Counted from the first letter of the stretch, positions 17,096 through 27,355 are shown. The stretch is DNA of 40,122 nucleotides from Tetragenococcus solitarius NBRC 100494 (GCF_001544195.1 NZ_BCPY01000020.1:1-40122), one strand, 5' to 3'. Notes: generated by a model not told the origin, from the sequence alone. Translations and numbers: made by a program.

Positions 17096-17110
17096 AACTT
17101 TATAAATAAA

Positions 17111-17125
17111 TAGAAAGCGGTGTCA
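17111..17125 (+). promoter_or_regulatory. cre-like site overlapping the ribosome binding site
   Basis: TAGAAAGCGGTGTCA fits the CcpA cre consensus WTGNAARCGNWNNCA with a single mismatch (A for T at position 2). It lies downstream of the predicted transcription start and overlaps the odd AAAGCGGTG Shine-Dalgarno-like sequence of the IIB gene. Bound CcpA would act as a roadblock. Confidence 0.5.
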
Positions 17126-17128
17126 AAA

Positions 17129-17434
17129 GTGAAAAATATTTTATTAATTTGTGGTTCTGGTGCATCAAGTGGTTTTATGGCAGGTGCTATACGTAAAGCA
17201 GCGAAAAAAAAAGGTGAAAAAGTGGATGTAAAAGCAGCGAGTGAATCTCAATTAGATGAACGTATCGATGAAATTGATTATTTATTGATCGGTCCGCATC
17301 TATCCTATATGGTTGACGAACTTAAAGAAAAGACACAGGAAAAAAACGTAAAAATTGCAGTAATCCCACAAGCTGTTTATGGAACATTGGACGGTAAAAA
17401 AGCACTCGAGATGATTTTAAACATGGAGGGTTAA
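17129..17434 (+). CDS. PTS lactose/cellobiose-family IIB component
   Basis: Start chosen at GTG 17129, which gives MKNILLICGSG and lies 7 bases after AAAGCGGTG; an in-frame GTG at 17120 would add three residues. About 101 residues. The phospho-accepting Cys8 is in the LLICGSGASSGFMA loop, typical of CelA/LacB-type IIB, and the C-terminal half contains IDYLLIGPHLSYM and IAVIPQAVYGTLDG. It passes phosphate from the IIA protein to the sugar. It is the first gene of a five-gene operon (IIB, IIC, IIA, GH1, PRD regulator), with the IIC gene 4 bases downstream. The combination suggests a beta-glycoside; the exact sugar is not known. Confidence 0.9.
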   Translation: MKNILLICGSGASSGFMAGAIRKAAKKKGEKVDVKAASESQLDERIDEIDYLLIGPHLSYMVDELKEKTQEKNVKIAVIPQAVYGTLDGKKALEMILNMEG

Positions 17435-17438
17435 GACA

Positions 17439-18686
17439 ATGATGAATAAAATTATGGATTTTATGACGAATAAATTTGCTCCGCGAGTAAACAAAATCGT
17501 AAAAAACCCTTGGATTGCGTCCATTCAAGATTCTATTATGACGGCACTGCCTTTAGTTTTCGTTGGTTCCATCATCACGGTGGTTTCTTTGTTGAATAAT
17601 TTTTTCGATAGCTTACCGGATTTTTCTCTTATCAGTAATTTTTCTTTTGGAATGTTTGGTCTAGTGGTTTCGTTTCTAATCCCTTATTACTTGATGGAAA
17701 AAAAGGGAAATAGTCAGAAATTAATTACTGGCTCAACAGGTTTGGTGCTATTTATGATGTTGTTATATCCGACAGTAAATGCAAAAGGTGATATTACCTT
17801 TACTTTAGAAAGATTTGGCGCAACAGGGATGTTTTTGGCTATTATTACAGGTCTATTTGTTGGTTGTATTATGAACTTTGCTGCCAAACATTCTTTTTTT
17901 GACGAAGATACGCCGATACCGGATTTTGTTGTTGGCTGGTTTAATAGTTTGTTGCCTATTACTTTTTTACTATTAATCGGTTGGCTCATCACTGTGCAAT
18001 TCAATGTGGACTTTTTTGAAATCGTTATTTATGTGTTTAAACCATTAGCGGCTATTGTTCAGTCATATCCAGGATTTGTACTATCGGTATTTATTCCTGC
18101 ATTCTTGTATACTTTTGGTATTTCAGGATGGGTCATGATGCCAGCGATCTATCCGGTATATATGGCTGGTTTAGCAGAAAACATTCAGGCGGCTTCTAAT
18201 GGGCAGGAAGCGACTAATATTGCGACACAAGAAACTATCTACGCCTTTTCTTCTATGGGTGGAATTGGAACAACCTTGGCGCTTGCTTTTATGATACTAA
18301 TACTAAGCAAATCAGCACAGCTAAAAGCTATTGGGAAAGCTGTATTTATTCCTTCCATCTTTAATATTAATGAACCTTTGATGTTTGGTGCCCCAGTTGC
18401 ATTTAATCCTTATCTGATGGTGCCTATGTGGATTAATGGTATTATCGTGCCAAGTATTGCTTATTTTGCAATGTCGATTGGTGTAGTAAACATTCCTACG
18501 CAATCTTTCTTACTGTGGTATGTACCTTATCCTATTACTTCTTATCTTGCTACACAAGATTGGCGGGCAATTATCGTAGCTATTCTTGTTTTTGTTGTGA
18601 CTTGGCTTGTGTTTTTACCCTTTTTCAAGGCTTATGATAATTCATTACTTAAAAAGGAAGCAGAAGAAGTTGAAACAGAAGGATAA
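17439..18686 (+). CDS. PTS lactose/cellobiose-family IIC permease
   Basis: A 415-residue membrane protein with about ten membrane segments and the CelB pattern: the N-terminal KNPWIASIQDSIMTALPLVF, the central FINEPLMFGAP-like sequence (here IFNINEPLMFGAPVAFNP) with the conserved NEP, and a charged C-terminal tail. It transports the sugar during phosphorylation by the IIB encoded just upstream. GGAGGG lies 8 bases before the ATG. It has no fused IIB domain. The IIA gene follows after 26 bases. Confidence 0.92.
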   Translation: MMNKIMDFMTNKFAPRVNKIVKNPWIASIQDSIMTALPLVFVGSIITVVSLLNNFFDSLPDFSLISNFSFGMFGLVVSFLIPYYLMEKKGNSQKLITGSTGLVLFMMLLYPTVNAKGDITFTLERFGATGMFLAIITGLFVGCIMNFAAKHSFFDEDTPIPDFVVGWFNSLLPITFLLLIGWLITVQFNVDFFEIVIYVFKPLAAIVQSYPGFVLSVFIPAFLYTFGISGWVMMPAIYPVYMAGLAENIQAASNGQEATNIATQETIYAFSSMGGIGTTLALAFMILILSKSAQLKAIGKAVFIPSIFNINEPLMFGAPVAFNPYLMVPMWINGIIVPSIAYFAMSIGVVNIPTQSFLLWYVPYPITSYLATQDWRAIIVAILVFVVTWLVFLPFFKAYDNSLLKKEAEEVETEG

Positions 18687-18712
18687 TGTTAATCTTGTTT
18701 AGGAGGAAAGTT

Positions 18713-20523
<1,811 letters not shown>

Positions 20524-20597
20524 TAAAAAATTAGCAGTAGGCATGGTAGCAGTTGACTTTTGATGCGATTGGTTTTTATAAAACGGAGGCTGTAAAA

Positions 20598-22499
20598 ATG
20601 GGAAAAGATACCCAAAAAAATATTCTGTCTTTTTTAAGAAAAAATAAAAACCGTTGGGTTACTTCAAAAGAACTAGCCAATTTTTGCAACTGTACAACTC
20701 GAACAATAAGAAATAATGTAACAAAAATTAATCAAGAAAATCCAGGACTGGTCTTTGCTAGTCGTTATGGCTATCAAGGAAGTTTTACTAATAATGGTTT
20801 GATCCTTGGAGATGAACAAAATGAACGAAAGTCTACACTGTTTTTACTATTATTGAAAAGTTCTGAAAGGGGAATTGACTTATTTGAACTAGCTGAACGA
20901 TTATTCATCGCTGAATCAACATTAAAAAATGATATTCAAGATTTGAAAACGGAAATTGCACATACGAAATTACAAATTGTGATTCAGCAAAATAACGTTA
21001 AACTATTAGGAACTGAACGGGCTAAGCGAAGTTATATGATTTCTTTATTATATAAAGAAGGAGATTATCAAGAAAAGCTAAAGCAGGAAATTCAAGAAAT
21101 GATTGGTTATATTTCCTTGGAAGAATTAGAAGAGACAATAAAAAATGTGTTGAATAGGCGAGCAATTTATGTCAATCAGTATTCAATGAATAACATCGTA
21201 TTGCATTATGCGATAAGTATCGAACGAATTCGCCAAGGAAATGTGATAACGAAAATCAAAAAGGCCCTTATTTCTAAAGATACTTACGAGTTTCAAACAG
21301 CCAAAGAAATTACAGATGTTTTGTCTCACGCTTATCATATTGCTTTTTCAGAAGAAGAGTTAGATCAGTTGGCATTACTATTTATAGGTTTAAAAAAAGA
21401 AACGCAAGCCACTTTACAAAACATGGAACTACGACAAATTGTTGAATCTAAAATTATCGAAGTATTAAAAAATGTTTTGGAAGATGTAAAAACAACTTAT
21501 CTTATTCAATTAGAAGATGAACAATTTTTTACAAAATTAGCTATTCATTTACAAAGCTTATACGATCGTTCACAGTATGAAACTTTTACTAGAAATACTG
21601 GATTATTAGATATAAAGACTGCCTATCCTCTCACTTTTGATATTGCAGTTTATATCTCTTCTTTAATTCAAGAACAGTTAGGTATCTGGTTTAATGATGA
21701 TGAGATCTCTTTTATTGCTTTACATATTGGATCTTTTTTAGAAAATAAAAAAGAAGAACGAATGCAAATAAAAGTGGTGTTATTCGTTGAGGATTATCAT
21801 AATATACGTACAAATATGATCAAAAAATTACAGGACAATTTTGGCAATGACATTATTATTCAAAATATGGATGAAAAAAAAGAACTACTTAATGGAGACA
21901 TTATTTTGACTACAGATCGAAAAAAAGCCAATCAACTCTCTGGTTCGTTGTTTGTCCACCCCTTATTGACAATAAAAGATCTAGAAAAAATCGAAGCAAG
22001 AATCAATTTGAAAAAAAAGAATATCCAAAATCGTCTATTTAATGATTCAATTAATTCTTTTATTGAGCCGTCACTTTATTTTGCCCAAATTGATCCAGCA
22101 GAATTAACCCCTGAAATGCTACGTAAGCAAATGGTTGACAAAATGGAAAAGGAACATTATGTAACAAGTAAATTTGCAGAAAATGTGGAAAAAAGAGAAA
22201 TCATGTCTCCTACCAGTTTCCCTTCTGGAATTGCTATTCCACACTCGATGGAACATGACGCCTGCAAAAGCGGAATCTCAATCATGACGTTACAAGAGCC
22301 CATCGTTTGGAATCAATACCTTGTTAGTATCATTGCATTAGTTGCCATAAATAAGCATGAATCAAAGCCGTTTAATGATTTTTTTGAGAAATTTATTGAA
22401 ATTGTATCAGACTCAGTTAACGTTAAAGAGTTGGCAATGTCAGACGATTTCACAGAACTAGTGTTTAAATTGAAGTTAATGTTTAAATCATTAGCGTGA
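20598..22499 (+). CDS. PRD-containing transcriptional activator with EIIA domain (BglG/MtlR family)
   Basis: Start chosen at ATG 20598, after CGGAGG; 633 residues. In order: an N-terminal HTH (VTSKELANFCNCTTRTIRNN), a second HTH (LFIAESTLKNDIQDL), two PTS-regulation domains at about residues 185-280 and 290-405 (conserved His in VLHYAISIERI and FIALHIGSFLE), a degenerate EIIB-like stretch, and a C-terminal fructose/mannitol-type EIIA with phospho-His549 in GIAIPHSME. Such proteins are DNA-binding activators whose activity is set by PTS phosphorylation. As the last gene of the IIB-IIC-IIA-GH1 operon it probably controls it through the palindrome at 17041-17056. A strong terminator follows. Confidence 0.88.
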   Translation: MGKDTQKNILSFLRKNKNRWVTSKELANFCNCTTRTIRNNVTKINQENPGLVFASRYGYQGSFTNNGLILGDEQNERKSTLFLLLLKSSERGIDLFELAERLFIAESTLKNDIQDLKTEIAHTKLQIVIQQNNVKLLGTERAKRSYMISLLYKEGDYQEKLKQEIQEMIGYISLEELEETIKNVLNRRAIYVNQYSMNNIVLHYAISIERIRQGNVITKIKKALISKDTYEFQTAKEITDVLSHAYHIAFSEEELDQLALLFIGLKKETQATLQNMELRQIVESKIIEVLKNVLEDVKTTYLIQLEDEQFFTKLAIHLQSLYDRSQYETFTRNTGLLDIKTAYPLTFDIAVYISSLIQEQLGIWFNDDEISFIALHIGSFLENKKEERMQIKVVLFVEDYHNIRTNMIKKLQDNFGNDIIIQNMDEKKELLNGDIILTTDRKKANQLSGSLFVHPLLTIKDLEKIEARINLKKKNIQNRLFNDSINSFIEPSLYFAQIDPAELTPEMLRKQMVDKMEKEHYVTSKFAENVEKREIMSPTSFPSGIAIPHSMEHDACKSGISIMTLQEPIVWNQYLVSIIALVAINKHESKPFNDFFEKFIEIVSDSVNVKELAMSDDFTELVFKLKLMFKSLA

Positions 22500-22522
22500 T
22501 AAATGAGCGATATGAAAAAACT

Positions 22523-22560
22523 AACACAAAAAGTTATTCAATAACTTTTTGTGTTTTTTT
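22523..22560 (+). terminator. Terminator of the GH1/PTS/regulator operon
   Basis: AACACAAAAAGTTAT (22523-22537) and ATAACTTTTTGTGTT (22541-22555) form a perfect 15-bp stem with a 3-base loop, followed by a T-run to 22560. A group II intron begins directly after the T-run. Confidence 0.93.
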
Positions 22561-22562
22561 GG

Positions 22563-23158
22563 GTGTGCCAGGCATGACATTTGTCTAGCTAGTGAAAATC
22601 TAGCCGCGGATGATTATCTTCAAGCGTAGGGAGCCACAAGCTGAAGTCCAAAAGGTAAACGTAAAACCAAGACAGTAAATCAAGAGGTTGTGGAGAGAAA
22701 GATAAATGTCTTACCCTGGGAGATCTTACGGACGTTTGCGAACGGTCGAAAAAGGTTTGTCGTAAGAAGTCAGCTGAGGCCATAGTAGCTACTGTTTCAT
22801 GTAGTGAAGGGCTGAATGTTTGTATAGTGTGAATCGCTAGAAGAAAATATTCAAGCAGTCCGGAAATGAGGTTACCCTAGAACGGTAGAACGTAACTATG
22901 GATGGGAAAAGGAGTGAGGACGATCTTGGATCCATCTACGCCTAGAGGAGGAACAGCGTATGAGATTCATAGAAAAGATCACGAGCCATCAAAATATGAG
23001 ACAAGCCATGGAGCAGGTCAAAAAAAATAAAGGGACTCCGGGCGTTGATAAGATGCCTGTGGAGGAACTTCCCCCTTACTTCTATCAAATCTTGTTCAGG
23101 AGATTCGATCGATGACCTATCGGCCCAAGGCAGTCAAGTGAGTTTATATCCCTAAAAT
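22563..23158 (+). mobile_element. Truncated group II intron
   Basis: The 5' end GTGTGCCAGGCATGAC at 22563 is that of a bacterial group II intron. It is followed by about 400 bases of GC-richer, structured, non-coding sequence (unlike the AT-rich surroundings) and then the start of an intron-encoded reverse transcriptase. The element stops about 200 bases into that gene, at a junction near 23153-23159 with aldolase sequence. The rest of the protein, domain V and the 3' splice site are absent, so it cannot splice or move. Insertion immediately behind a terminator hairpin is the known habit of class C introns; the class is inferred from position and from the 5' end. Confidence 0.8.
22960..23153 (+). 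pseudogene. Group II intron reverse transcriptase/maturase, 5' fragment
   Basis: ATG 22960 follows GAGGAGGAACAGCGT. The first 51 codons (stop at 23113-23115) include QAMEQVKKNKGTPGVDKM, the typical N-terminal segment of intron reverse transcriptases. Homology then continues in another frame (EIRSMTYRPKAV), showing a frameshift near 23085-23095. Next comes an in-frame TGA where Arg is expected before VYIPK, and the sequence ends at the junction with aldolase DNA. The gene is therefore frameshifted, stopped and truncated. Confidence 0.8.
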
Positions 23159-23368
23159 GGAATTCGTAAATTTAATGTAGGAACAGAATTGTTAGTGGGC
23201 TGGACTCAAGAAGCGAAAGATCATTTTGGTGCAACGGAAGTAAACAAATCATTAAGGCATAATATTATTCCAGCAAATATGAAAGTAAAAGAAACAGTTA
23301 AACATAAAATTGGATTATTTATGAACTTAACTGAGCCTATGAATGTAGGTCGAAACACAGATGAATAA
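23159..23368 (+). pseudogene. Class II ketose-bisphosphate aldolase, 3' remnant
   Basis: Reading from GGA at 23159, about 69 codons to TAA at 23366-23368 contain GIRKFNVGTELLVGW, NKSLRHNIIPANMKV and KHKIGLFMN. These match the C-terminal part of class II fructose/tagatose-bisphosphate aldolases (the K-N-V-T/G-T-E block). No start codon or N-terminal zinc-site half is present; the upstream sequence is intron. The gene was cut by the same deletion that truncated the intron. Its last 8 bases overlap the ATG of the kinase-like gene, showing that the two once formed an operon. Confidence 0.7.
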
Positions 23369-23962
23369 ATATTTGATTTTAATTGCAGGGAGCCCTGCAA
23401 CTGGTAAAAGTTACTTAGTACATGAGATACAAAAAGTGATTCCGTCAGTTTTTATTGTTACACCAGATGAATTAAAAGAAACCATCGCAAATTCTGTAGG
23501 TTATAATGATTTATCTGAAAAAGCTCAATTAGAAAAAGAGGTCTGGATTAACTATTATCGCATATTGGCTATTTATATGCAGTTGGGTAAGCAGTTTATT
23601 CTGTCTGAATATCCTTTTTCTGATAAACAAAAGGATCAATTTAAACATTTGTCAGAAAATTATGGTTATCATGTCATTACAGTCCGATTGAGGGCAGAAT
23701 TTGAAACATTATGGCAACGTAGAAAAGTGCGAGATCGGAAAATGATCGACATTTAAGTCACATTATGACTCACTATCATTATGGCGACCATTTAGAAGAT
23801 AGAACGCAGGCGGATAATTTAATCACTAAATCTGAATTTAGGAAAATTCTAGAGGATCGTCAATATGACCAATTTGCTTTAGGAGAGGTATGGGAGTTTG
23901 ACGTAACAGACTTTAATAAGGTAGATTATACTGAGCTTTTAAAGTATTTAGGTCGACTATGA
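23361..23962 (+). pseudogene. P-loop (AAA_33-type) kinase gene, frameshifted
   Basis: The first frame gives 131 residues with a Walker A motif GSPATGKS at residues 10-17 and ends at TAA 23754-23756. A second frame continues the protein: DRHLSHIMTHYHYGDHLEDR and onward to the stop at 23960-23962. Joining the frames requires one extra base in the A-run at 23739-23742 (RDRKN-D-DRHLSH), so a single A deletion by slippage is the simplest explanation. The intact product would be about 200 residues, a small-molecule or sugar kinase by fold. A sequencing error in the A-run cannot be ruled out. Together with the aldolase remnant it looks like the decaying tail of a deleted sugar operon. Confidence 0.75.
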
Positions 23963-24023
23963 ATTAAAATTGTAAGTTGGATCCAATAAAAAATTGCTTT
24001 TTAATATTTCATTAAAAAAATGA

Positions 24024-24052
24024 TTGACTATTTTATAGAAAAATAATAATAT
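24024..24052 (+). promoter_or_regulatory. Promoter of the licT/galactitol-type PTS operon
   Basis: TTGACT (24024-24029) and TAATAT (24047-24052) with a 17-base spacer, about 30 bases upstream of the RAT element. Confidence 0.6.
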
Positions 24053-24083
24053 GAAGTTGTAAGAGGAAACAAAAATTAAATAT

Positions 24084-24147
24084 CAGTGTAACTGTTTGAT
24101 CAGGCATGATTAAGTAATTCGAAAGAATACTTAATTATGCCTTTTTT
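24084..24147 (+). promoter_or_regulatory. RAT antiterminator overlapping an intrinsic terminator
   Basis: CAGTGTAACTGTTTGATCAG followed by GCATGA (24084-24109) matches the ribonucleic antiterminator pattern bound by LicT/SacT/BglG proteins. Its 3' side overlaps the terminator stem GGCATGATTAAGTA (24103-24116) with TACTTAATTATGCC (24128-24141) and TTTTTT. The two folds exclude each other. The antiterminator encoded next is the likely ligand, giving autoregulated induction of the operon. Confidence 0.85.
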
Positions 24148-24168
24148 GTTTTATTAGGAGGGATGATT

Positions 24169-25023
24169 TTGAAGGTCGTACAATCATTAAACCAAAACGC
24201 CTTATTAGTAAACAATGATGGTAACGAATGTATCGTTGTTGGGAAAGGGATTGGCTTTGGTAAAAAGAGAGGGGATGTGGTCGATAATAAGAAAAATGTT
24301 AAGTTTTATAAAATGGTACCAGAACAAGGCGGTGTAAGAGAATTCATTGATGATATTGATGATCAAAGTCTTCAAGCTGCTGAAGAAATTGCTTCATATG
24401 CAGAAAAAACTCTTGGTAAAGAATTTACAGGTAATTTCATTTTATCCTTGGCCGGTCATATTCAATTTCTTGAAGAAAAATATAGAGATAAGGTTGAAAT
24501 TCCAGAGCCTTTTCATTATGAATTAAAATATCTTTATCCTTCAGAATATAAAATTGCAGAATGGTCGATTCATTATTTACAGGAAGAATTTGATTTTAGT
24601 CTTCCAAGTGCAGAGGTTTCCTTTTTTACTCTACATTTTGTGAATGGATTAGTTGAAAATGATTCTTTAAAAAATGTAGTTGAACTAAGCGACATCTTGA
24701 ACGAAACGATCGAAATTATAGAAAAGGAAACACATGAGGTCATGAATAGGGAAACAATTGCTTTTTCTAGGTTTATTATTCATTTAAGATATTTCGTTAT
24801 AAGAAGTCTTTCTAGAATAGCTAAAAAAGAAAATAACGAAAATTCTGAGTTTAAGAAAATTTATGATTTAACTTTTGAGATGTATCCGCTTGAAAAACAA
24901 ATAATTAAAAAGATAAAAGAACAACTTTATGTAAATCACAATATAATATTTGAAAACTATGAGGATTTTTATCTTTTATTGCATTTAGTCAGAATACTGA
25001 GTAACGGAGTTGAAAGTAGATGA
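24169..25023 (+). CDS. LicT/BglG-family transcription antiterminator
   Basis: Start chosen at TTG 24169, 7 bases after AGGAGGG; the ATG at 24163 is too close to that ribosome binding site, and the TTG start gives the family N-terminus (MKVVQSLNQNALLV). The product is about 285 residues. Residues 1-55 are the CAT RNA-binding domain (GKGIGFGKKRGDVV). PRD1 (about 65-170) has conserved His in SLAGHIQFLEEKY and FFTLHFVNGL; PRD2 has His in IIHLRYFVIRSL and LLLHLVRIL. PTS-dependent phosphorylation of these His residues controls RNA binding. It should act on the RAT element directly upstream. Its TGA overlaps the ATG of the IIA gene. Confidence 0.92.
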   Translation: MKVVQSLNQNALLVNNDGNECIVVGKGIGFGKKRGDVVDNKKNVKFYKMVPEQGGVREFIDDIDDQSLQAAEEIASYAEKTLGKEFTGNFILSLAGHIQFLEEKYRDKVEIPEPFHYELKYLYPSEYKIAEWSIHYLQEEFDFSLPSAEVSFFTLHFVNGLVENDSLKNVVELSDILNETIEIIEKETHEVMNRETIAFSRFIIHLRYFVIRSLSRIAKKENNENSEFKKIYDLTFEMYPLEKQIIKKIKEQLYVNHNIIFENYEDFYLLLHLVRILSNGVESR

Positions 25024-25481
25024 GTTATAAGGAGAACTTTAAAAACGAGTTAGTTAGCCTCAATTTAGCGGTAGATAACCAACAAGATTTTTTTCATACT
25101 ATTTCAAATGATTTGTATACTAAAGGTTATGTTGAAAAGACATTTGAAAAGGCGATTCTTGAAAGGGAAAGTACCTATCCTACAGGTTTACAATTAGACC
25201 ACTTTGCTATTGCTATCCCGCACACCGATGTTATTCATATTAGGCAACCTTTTGTTGCTATTTATCGTTTAATAAAATCGGTAGAGTTTTACCAAATGGG
25301 CACTGATGATGTTATTGTGCCAGTAAAAGACATTTTAGTTTTAGGGATTAATGAACCTAAAAAGCAAGTAGGTTTATTATCGAATTTAATGCAATGTTTT
25401 ACTAGAAATGAATTTGTTGAACAATATAAAGGTGCGGTATCAGCCGAGGAAATTACAGAATTGATAAAAAATAATTTATAA
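25020..25481 (+). CDS. PTS IIA component (fructose/mannitol/galactitol type)
   Basis: A 153-residue EIIA_2-family phosphocarrier. The phospho-His68 is in the FAIAIPHTDV motif. It accepts phosphate from HPr and hands it to the GatB-like IIB encoded 17 bases downstream. The ATG overlaps the stop codon of the antiterminator gene (ATGA), so translation is coupled. The sequence is of the separate galactitol-type IIA kind, in keeping with the IIB and IIC that follow. Confidence 0.9.
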   Translation: MSYKENFKNELVSLNLAVDNQQDFFHTISNDLYTKGYVEKTFEKAILERESTYPTGLQLDHFAIAIPHTDVIHIRQPFVAIYRLIKSVEFYQMGTDDVIVPVKDILVLGINEPKKQVGLLSNLMQCFTRNEFVEQYKGAVSAEEITELIKNNL

Positions 25482-25498
25482 ATTGGGAGGAAATTATT

Positions 25499-25780
25499 AT
25501 GAAAAAAATTATTGTAGCTTGTGGTTCAGGAGTTGCCACTTCACAGACGGTCGCTTCAAAACTTGCAAAATTATTAAAAGAAAGGAAAGTACCTGCTGAT
25601 GTTGAAGCAGTAGATATTAAATCATTAAAACATCATGTAAAAAACGCTGATGCATATGTATCTATCGTTAAATCAAAAGAAGAATTTAACATTCCTGTAT
25701 TTAACGGTGTAGCTTTCTTAACAGGCATGGGGCAGGAAGAAGAATTACAAAAAATTATTGATCTACTTGAGGAGGAATAA
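25499..25780 (+). CDS. PTS galactitol-family IIB component (GatB-like)
   Basis: A 93-residue protein with phospho-Cys8 in KKIIVACGSGVATSQTV, the GatB-type P-loop, and a C-terminal helix following FLTGMGQEEE. It carries phosphate to the sugar held in the GatC-like permease. GGGAGG lies 8 bases before the ATG and the IIC gene starts 2 bases after the stop. Confidence 0.92.
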   Translation: MKKIIVACGSGVATSQTVASKLAKLLKERKVPADVEAVDIKSLKHHVKNADAYVSIVKSKEEFNIPVFNGVAFLTGMGQEEELQKIIDLLEEE

Positions 25781-25782
25781 TT

Positions 25783-27129
25783 ATGGATGTACTTCAGACT
25801 GTTGTTAATTATATATTAAATGATTTAGGAGCAGCTGTTTTTGTACCAGCTTTAATGTTAATTATAGGTCTTTGTATGAAAATGAAATTTTCCGAAGCTT
25901 TTACTTCTGCGTTGACTCTAGGTATCGCATTTACTGGAATGTCAATTCTTATTGATTATATGATGGGGTCTATGGGCGATGCTGCAGCAAGTTTAGCTAA
26001 AAGTACTGGGGTTAACTTGCCAGCGGTTGATGGCGGTTGGCCAGGAATGGCGGCGATTTCTTGGGCCTGGCCTTATGCATTTTTAATGTTTCCGCTGACA
26101 ATTGGCGTTAACATTGTACTTTTAATTTTAAATCGTACGAAAACATTAAATGTTGATATGTGGAACGTTTGGAACAAAATTTTTACAGCTGTTATGGTTT
26201 CTTATATTACTGGAAGTACACTTTGGGGTTTTGTGGCTGCTTCCATTCAAATTATTTTGGAATTAAAAGCAGGTGATATATGGGGGCCAGAAGTTGAAAG
26301 ATTGACGGGTATACCTGGCGTTACCGTACCACATTTTATTACTTTAATATGTACTTTGCTTTTTCCTATTGATGAATTATTAAAAAAGATCCCCTTTTTT
26401 AACCGTCCTATGGATGCGGATGCTTTAAAAGAAAAAATTGGAATTTTTGGTGAAAATTCAGTAATGGGCGGTATTATCGGTTTGTTATTAGGATTGGCTT
26501 CTGGTTACGGTATCGCAGGTTCTCTACAATTAGCGGTTCAGGCGGCTACTGCTTTAACCCTATTTCCAATGGTTTCTAAACTTTTTTCTCAAGCATTATC
26601 TCCAATTTCAGAAGCTATTTCAGACTTTATGAAAAAACGTTTTGAAGGAAAAGAAGTCTTCATTGGTTTAGATTGGCCTATATTAGCAGGACGTAATGAA
26701 CTATGGGTAGCAGTCATTATAACTATTCCAGTATTACTAGTTTTAGCGATTGTTTTGCCAGGAAATATTGTACTACCCTTTGCGGGAATAATTAACCTTT
26801 CATTTGTGGTCGGGGCATTACTAATGACTAATGCCAACCTAGGAAGAATGATATTTCACGGCGTTATCTCTGCTCCCTTCTTCTTATATGGTGCCACTTA
26901 TTTTGCTCAATATGTAACTCGTTTAGCAAATGAAACTGGCGCGGCAAACGTACCAGAAGGAAAGTTACTGTCATGGAGTACTTTTGAAGGCCCAGACATT
27001 CGTTATCTATTTGCGACAGGTTTTTCAGGAAATATCTTAAGCGTTATTTTATTAATTATTTGGTTAGGTTTATTTTATTGGATGTATACGAGTAAGAAAA
27101 AATATAACCAATCATTAGAAAATGAGTAA
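25783..27129 (+). CDS. PTS galactitol-family IIC permease (GatC-like)
   Basis: A 448-residue membrane protein with roughly ten to twelve membrane segments, of the Gat family (PTS IIC with no fused IIB). Recognisable parts: FVPALMLIIGLCMKMKFSEA near the start, the GGWPGMAAISWAWPYAF region and a late WSTFEGPDIRYLFA block. Gat-family permeases handle polyols and some ketoses or pentitols. No polyol-phosphate dehydrogenase is encoded here; instead a class II aldolase follows, so I infer that the imported substrate becomes a ketose-1-phosphate directly. The gene overlaps the next small open frame by 8 bases. Confidence 0.9.
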   Translation: MDVLQTVVNYILNDLGAAVFVPALMLIIGLCMKMKFSEAFTSALTLGIAFTGMSILIDYMMGSMGDAAASLAKSTGVNLPAVDGGWPGMAAISWAWPYAFLMFPLTIGVNIVLLILNRTKTLNVDMWNVWNKIFTAVMVSYITGSTLWGFVAASIQIILELKAGDIWGPEVERLTGIPGVTVPHFITLICTLLFPIDELLKKIPFFNRPMDADALKEKIGIFGENSVMGGIIGLLLGLASGYGIAGSLQLAVQAATALTLFPMVSKLFSQALSPISEAISDFMKKRFEGKEVFIGLDWPILAGRNELWVAVIITIPVLLVLAIVLPGNIVLPFAGIINLSFVVGALLMTNANLGRMIFHGVISAPFFLYGATYFAQYVTRLANETGAANVPEGKLLSWSTFEGPDIRYLFATGFSGNILSVILLIIWLGLFYWMYTSKKKYNQSLENE

Positions 27130-27355
27130 TATGAAAAAAGGAAAAATTTGCTGGACAATACTTGTTTTATTAGATGCCGTGCTGCTTTTATGTGGATTTA
27201 TCTATAAAAATTGGGTTTTAAGTTTAATGGCATTAGGTTTAATTCTAATGGTAAGAATATTTGCTTATGATTTGTTATTTAAAAGTTTTGATGAAAAATG
27301 GGATAAAAAACGTAAGGACTATGTCAGAAAAGAAAGAAGGAAATTAAAAAAATGA
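27122..27355 (+). CDS. Small two-helix membrane protein of unknown function
   Basis: 77 residues: a short basic N-terminus (MSNMKKGK), two hydrophobic segments (about residues 9-28 and 32-48) and a very basic C-terminal tail (KWDKKRKDYVRKERRKLKK). The ATG overlaps the end of the IIC gene and its stop overlaps the aldolase ATG (ATGA), so it is translationally coupled on both sides, good evidence that it is a real gene. An alternative start at 27131 would remove three residues. I do not recognise a family. Its position suggests a helper or stabiliser of the PTS permease, but that is a guess. Confidence 0.65.
   Translation: MSNMKKGKICWTILVLLDAVLLLCGFIYKNWVLSLMALGLILMVRIFAYDLLFKSFDEKWDKKRKDYVRKERRKLKK

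Noticed and set aside
22589-22783. Minus-strand open frame inside the intron
   Set aside because: It lies in the structured RNA part of the group II intron and has no family or ribosome binding site support.
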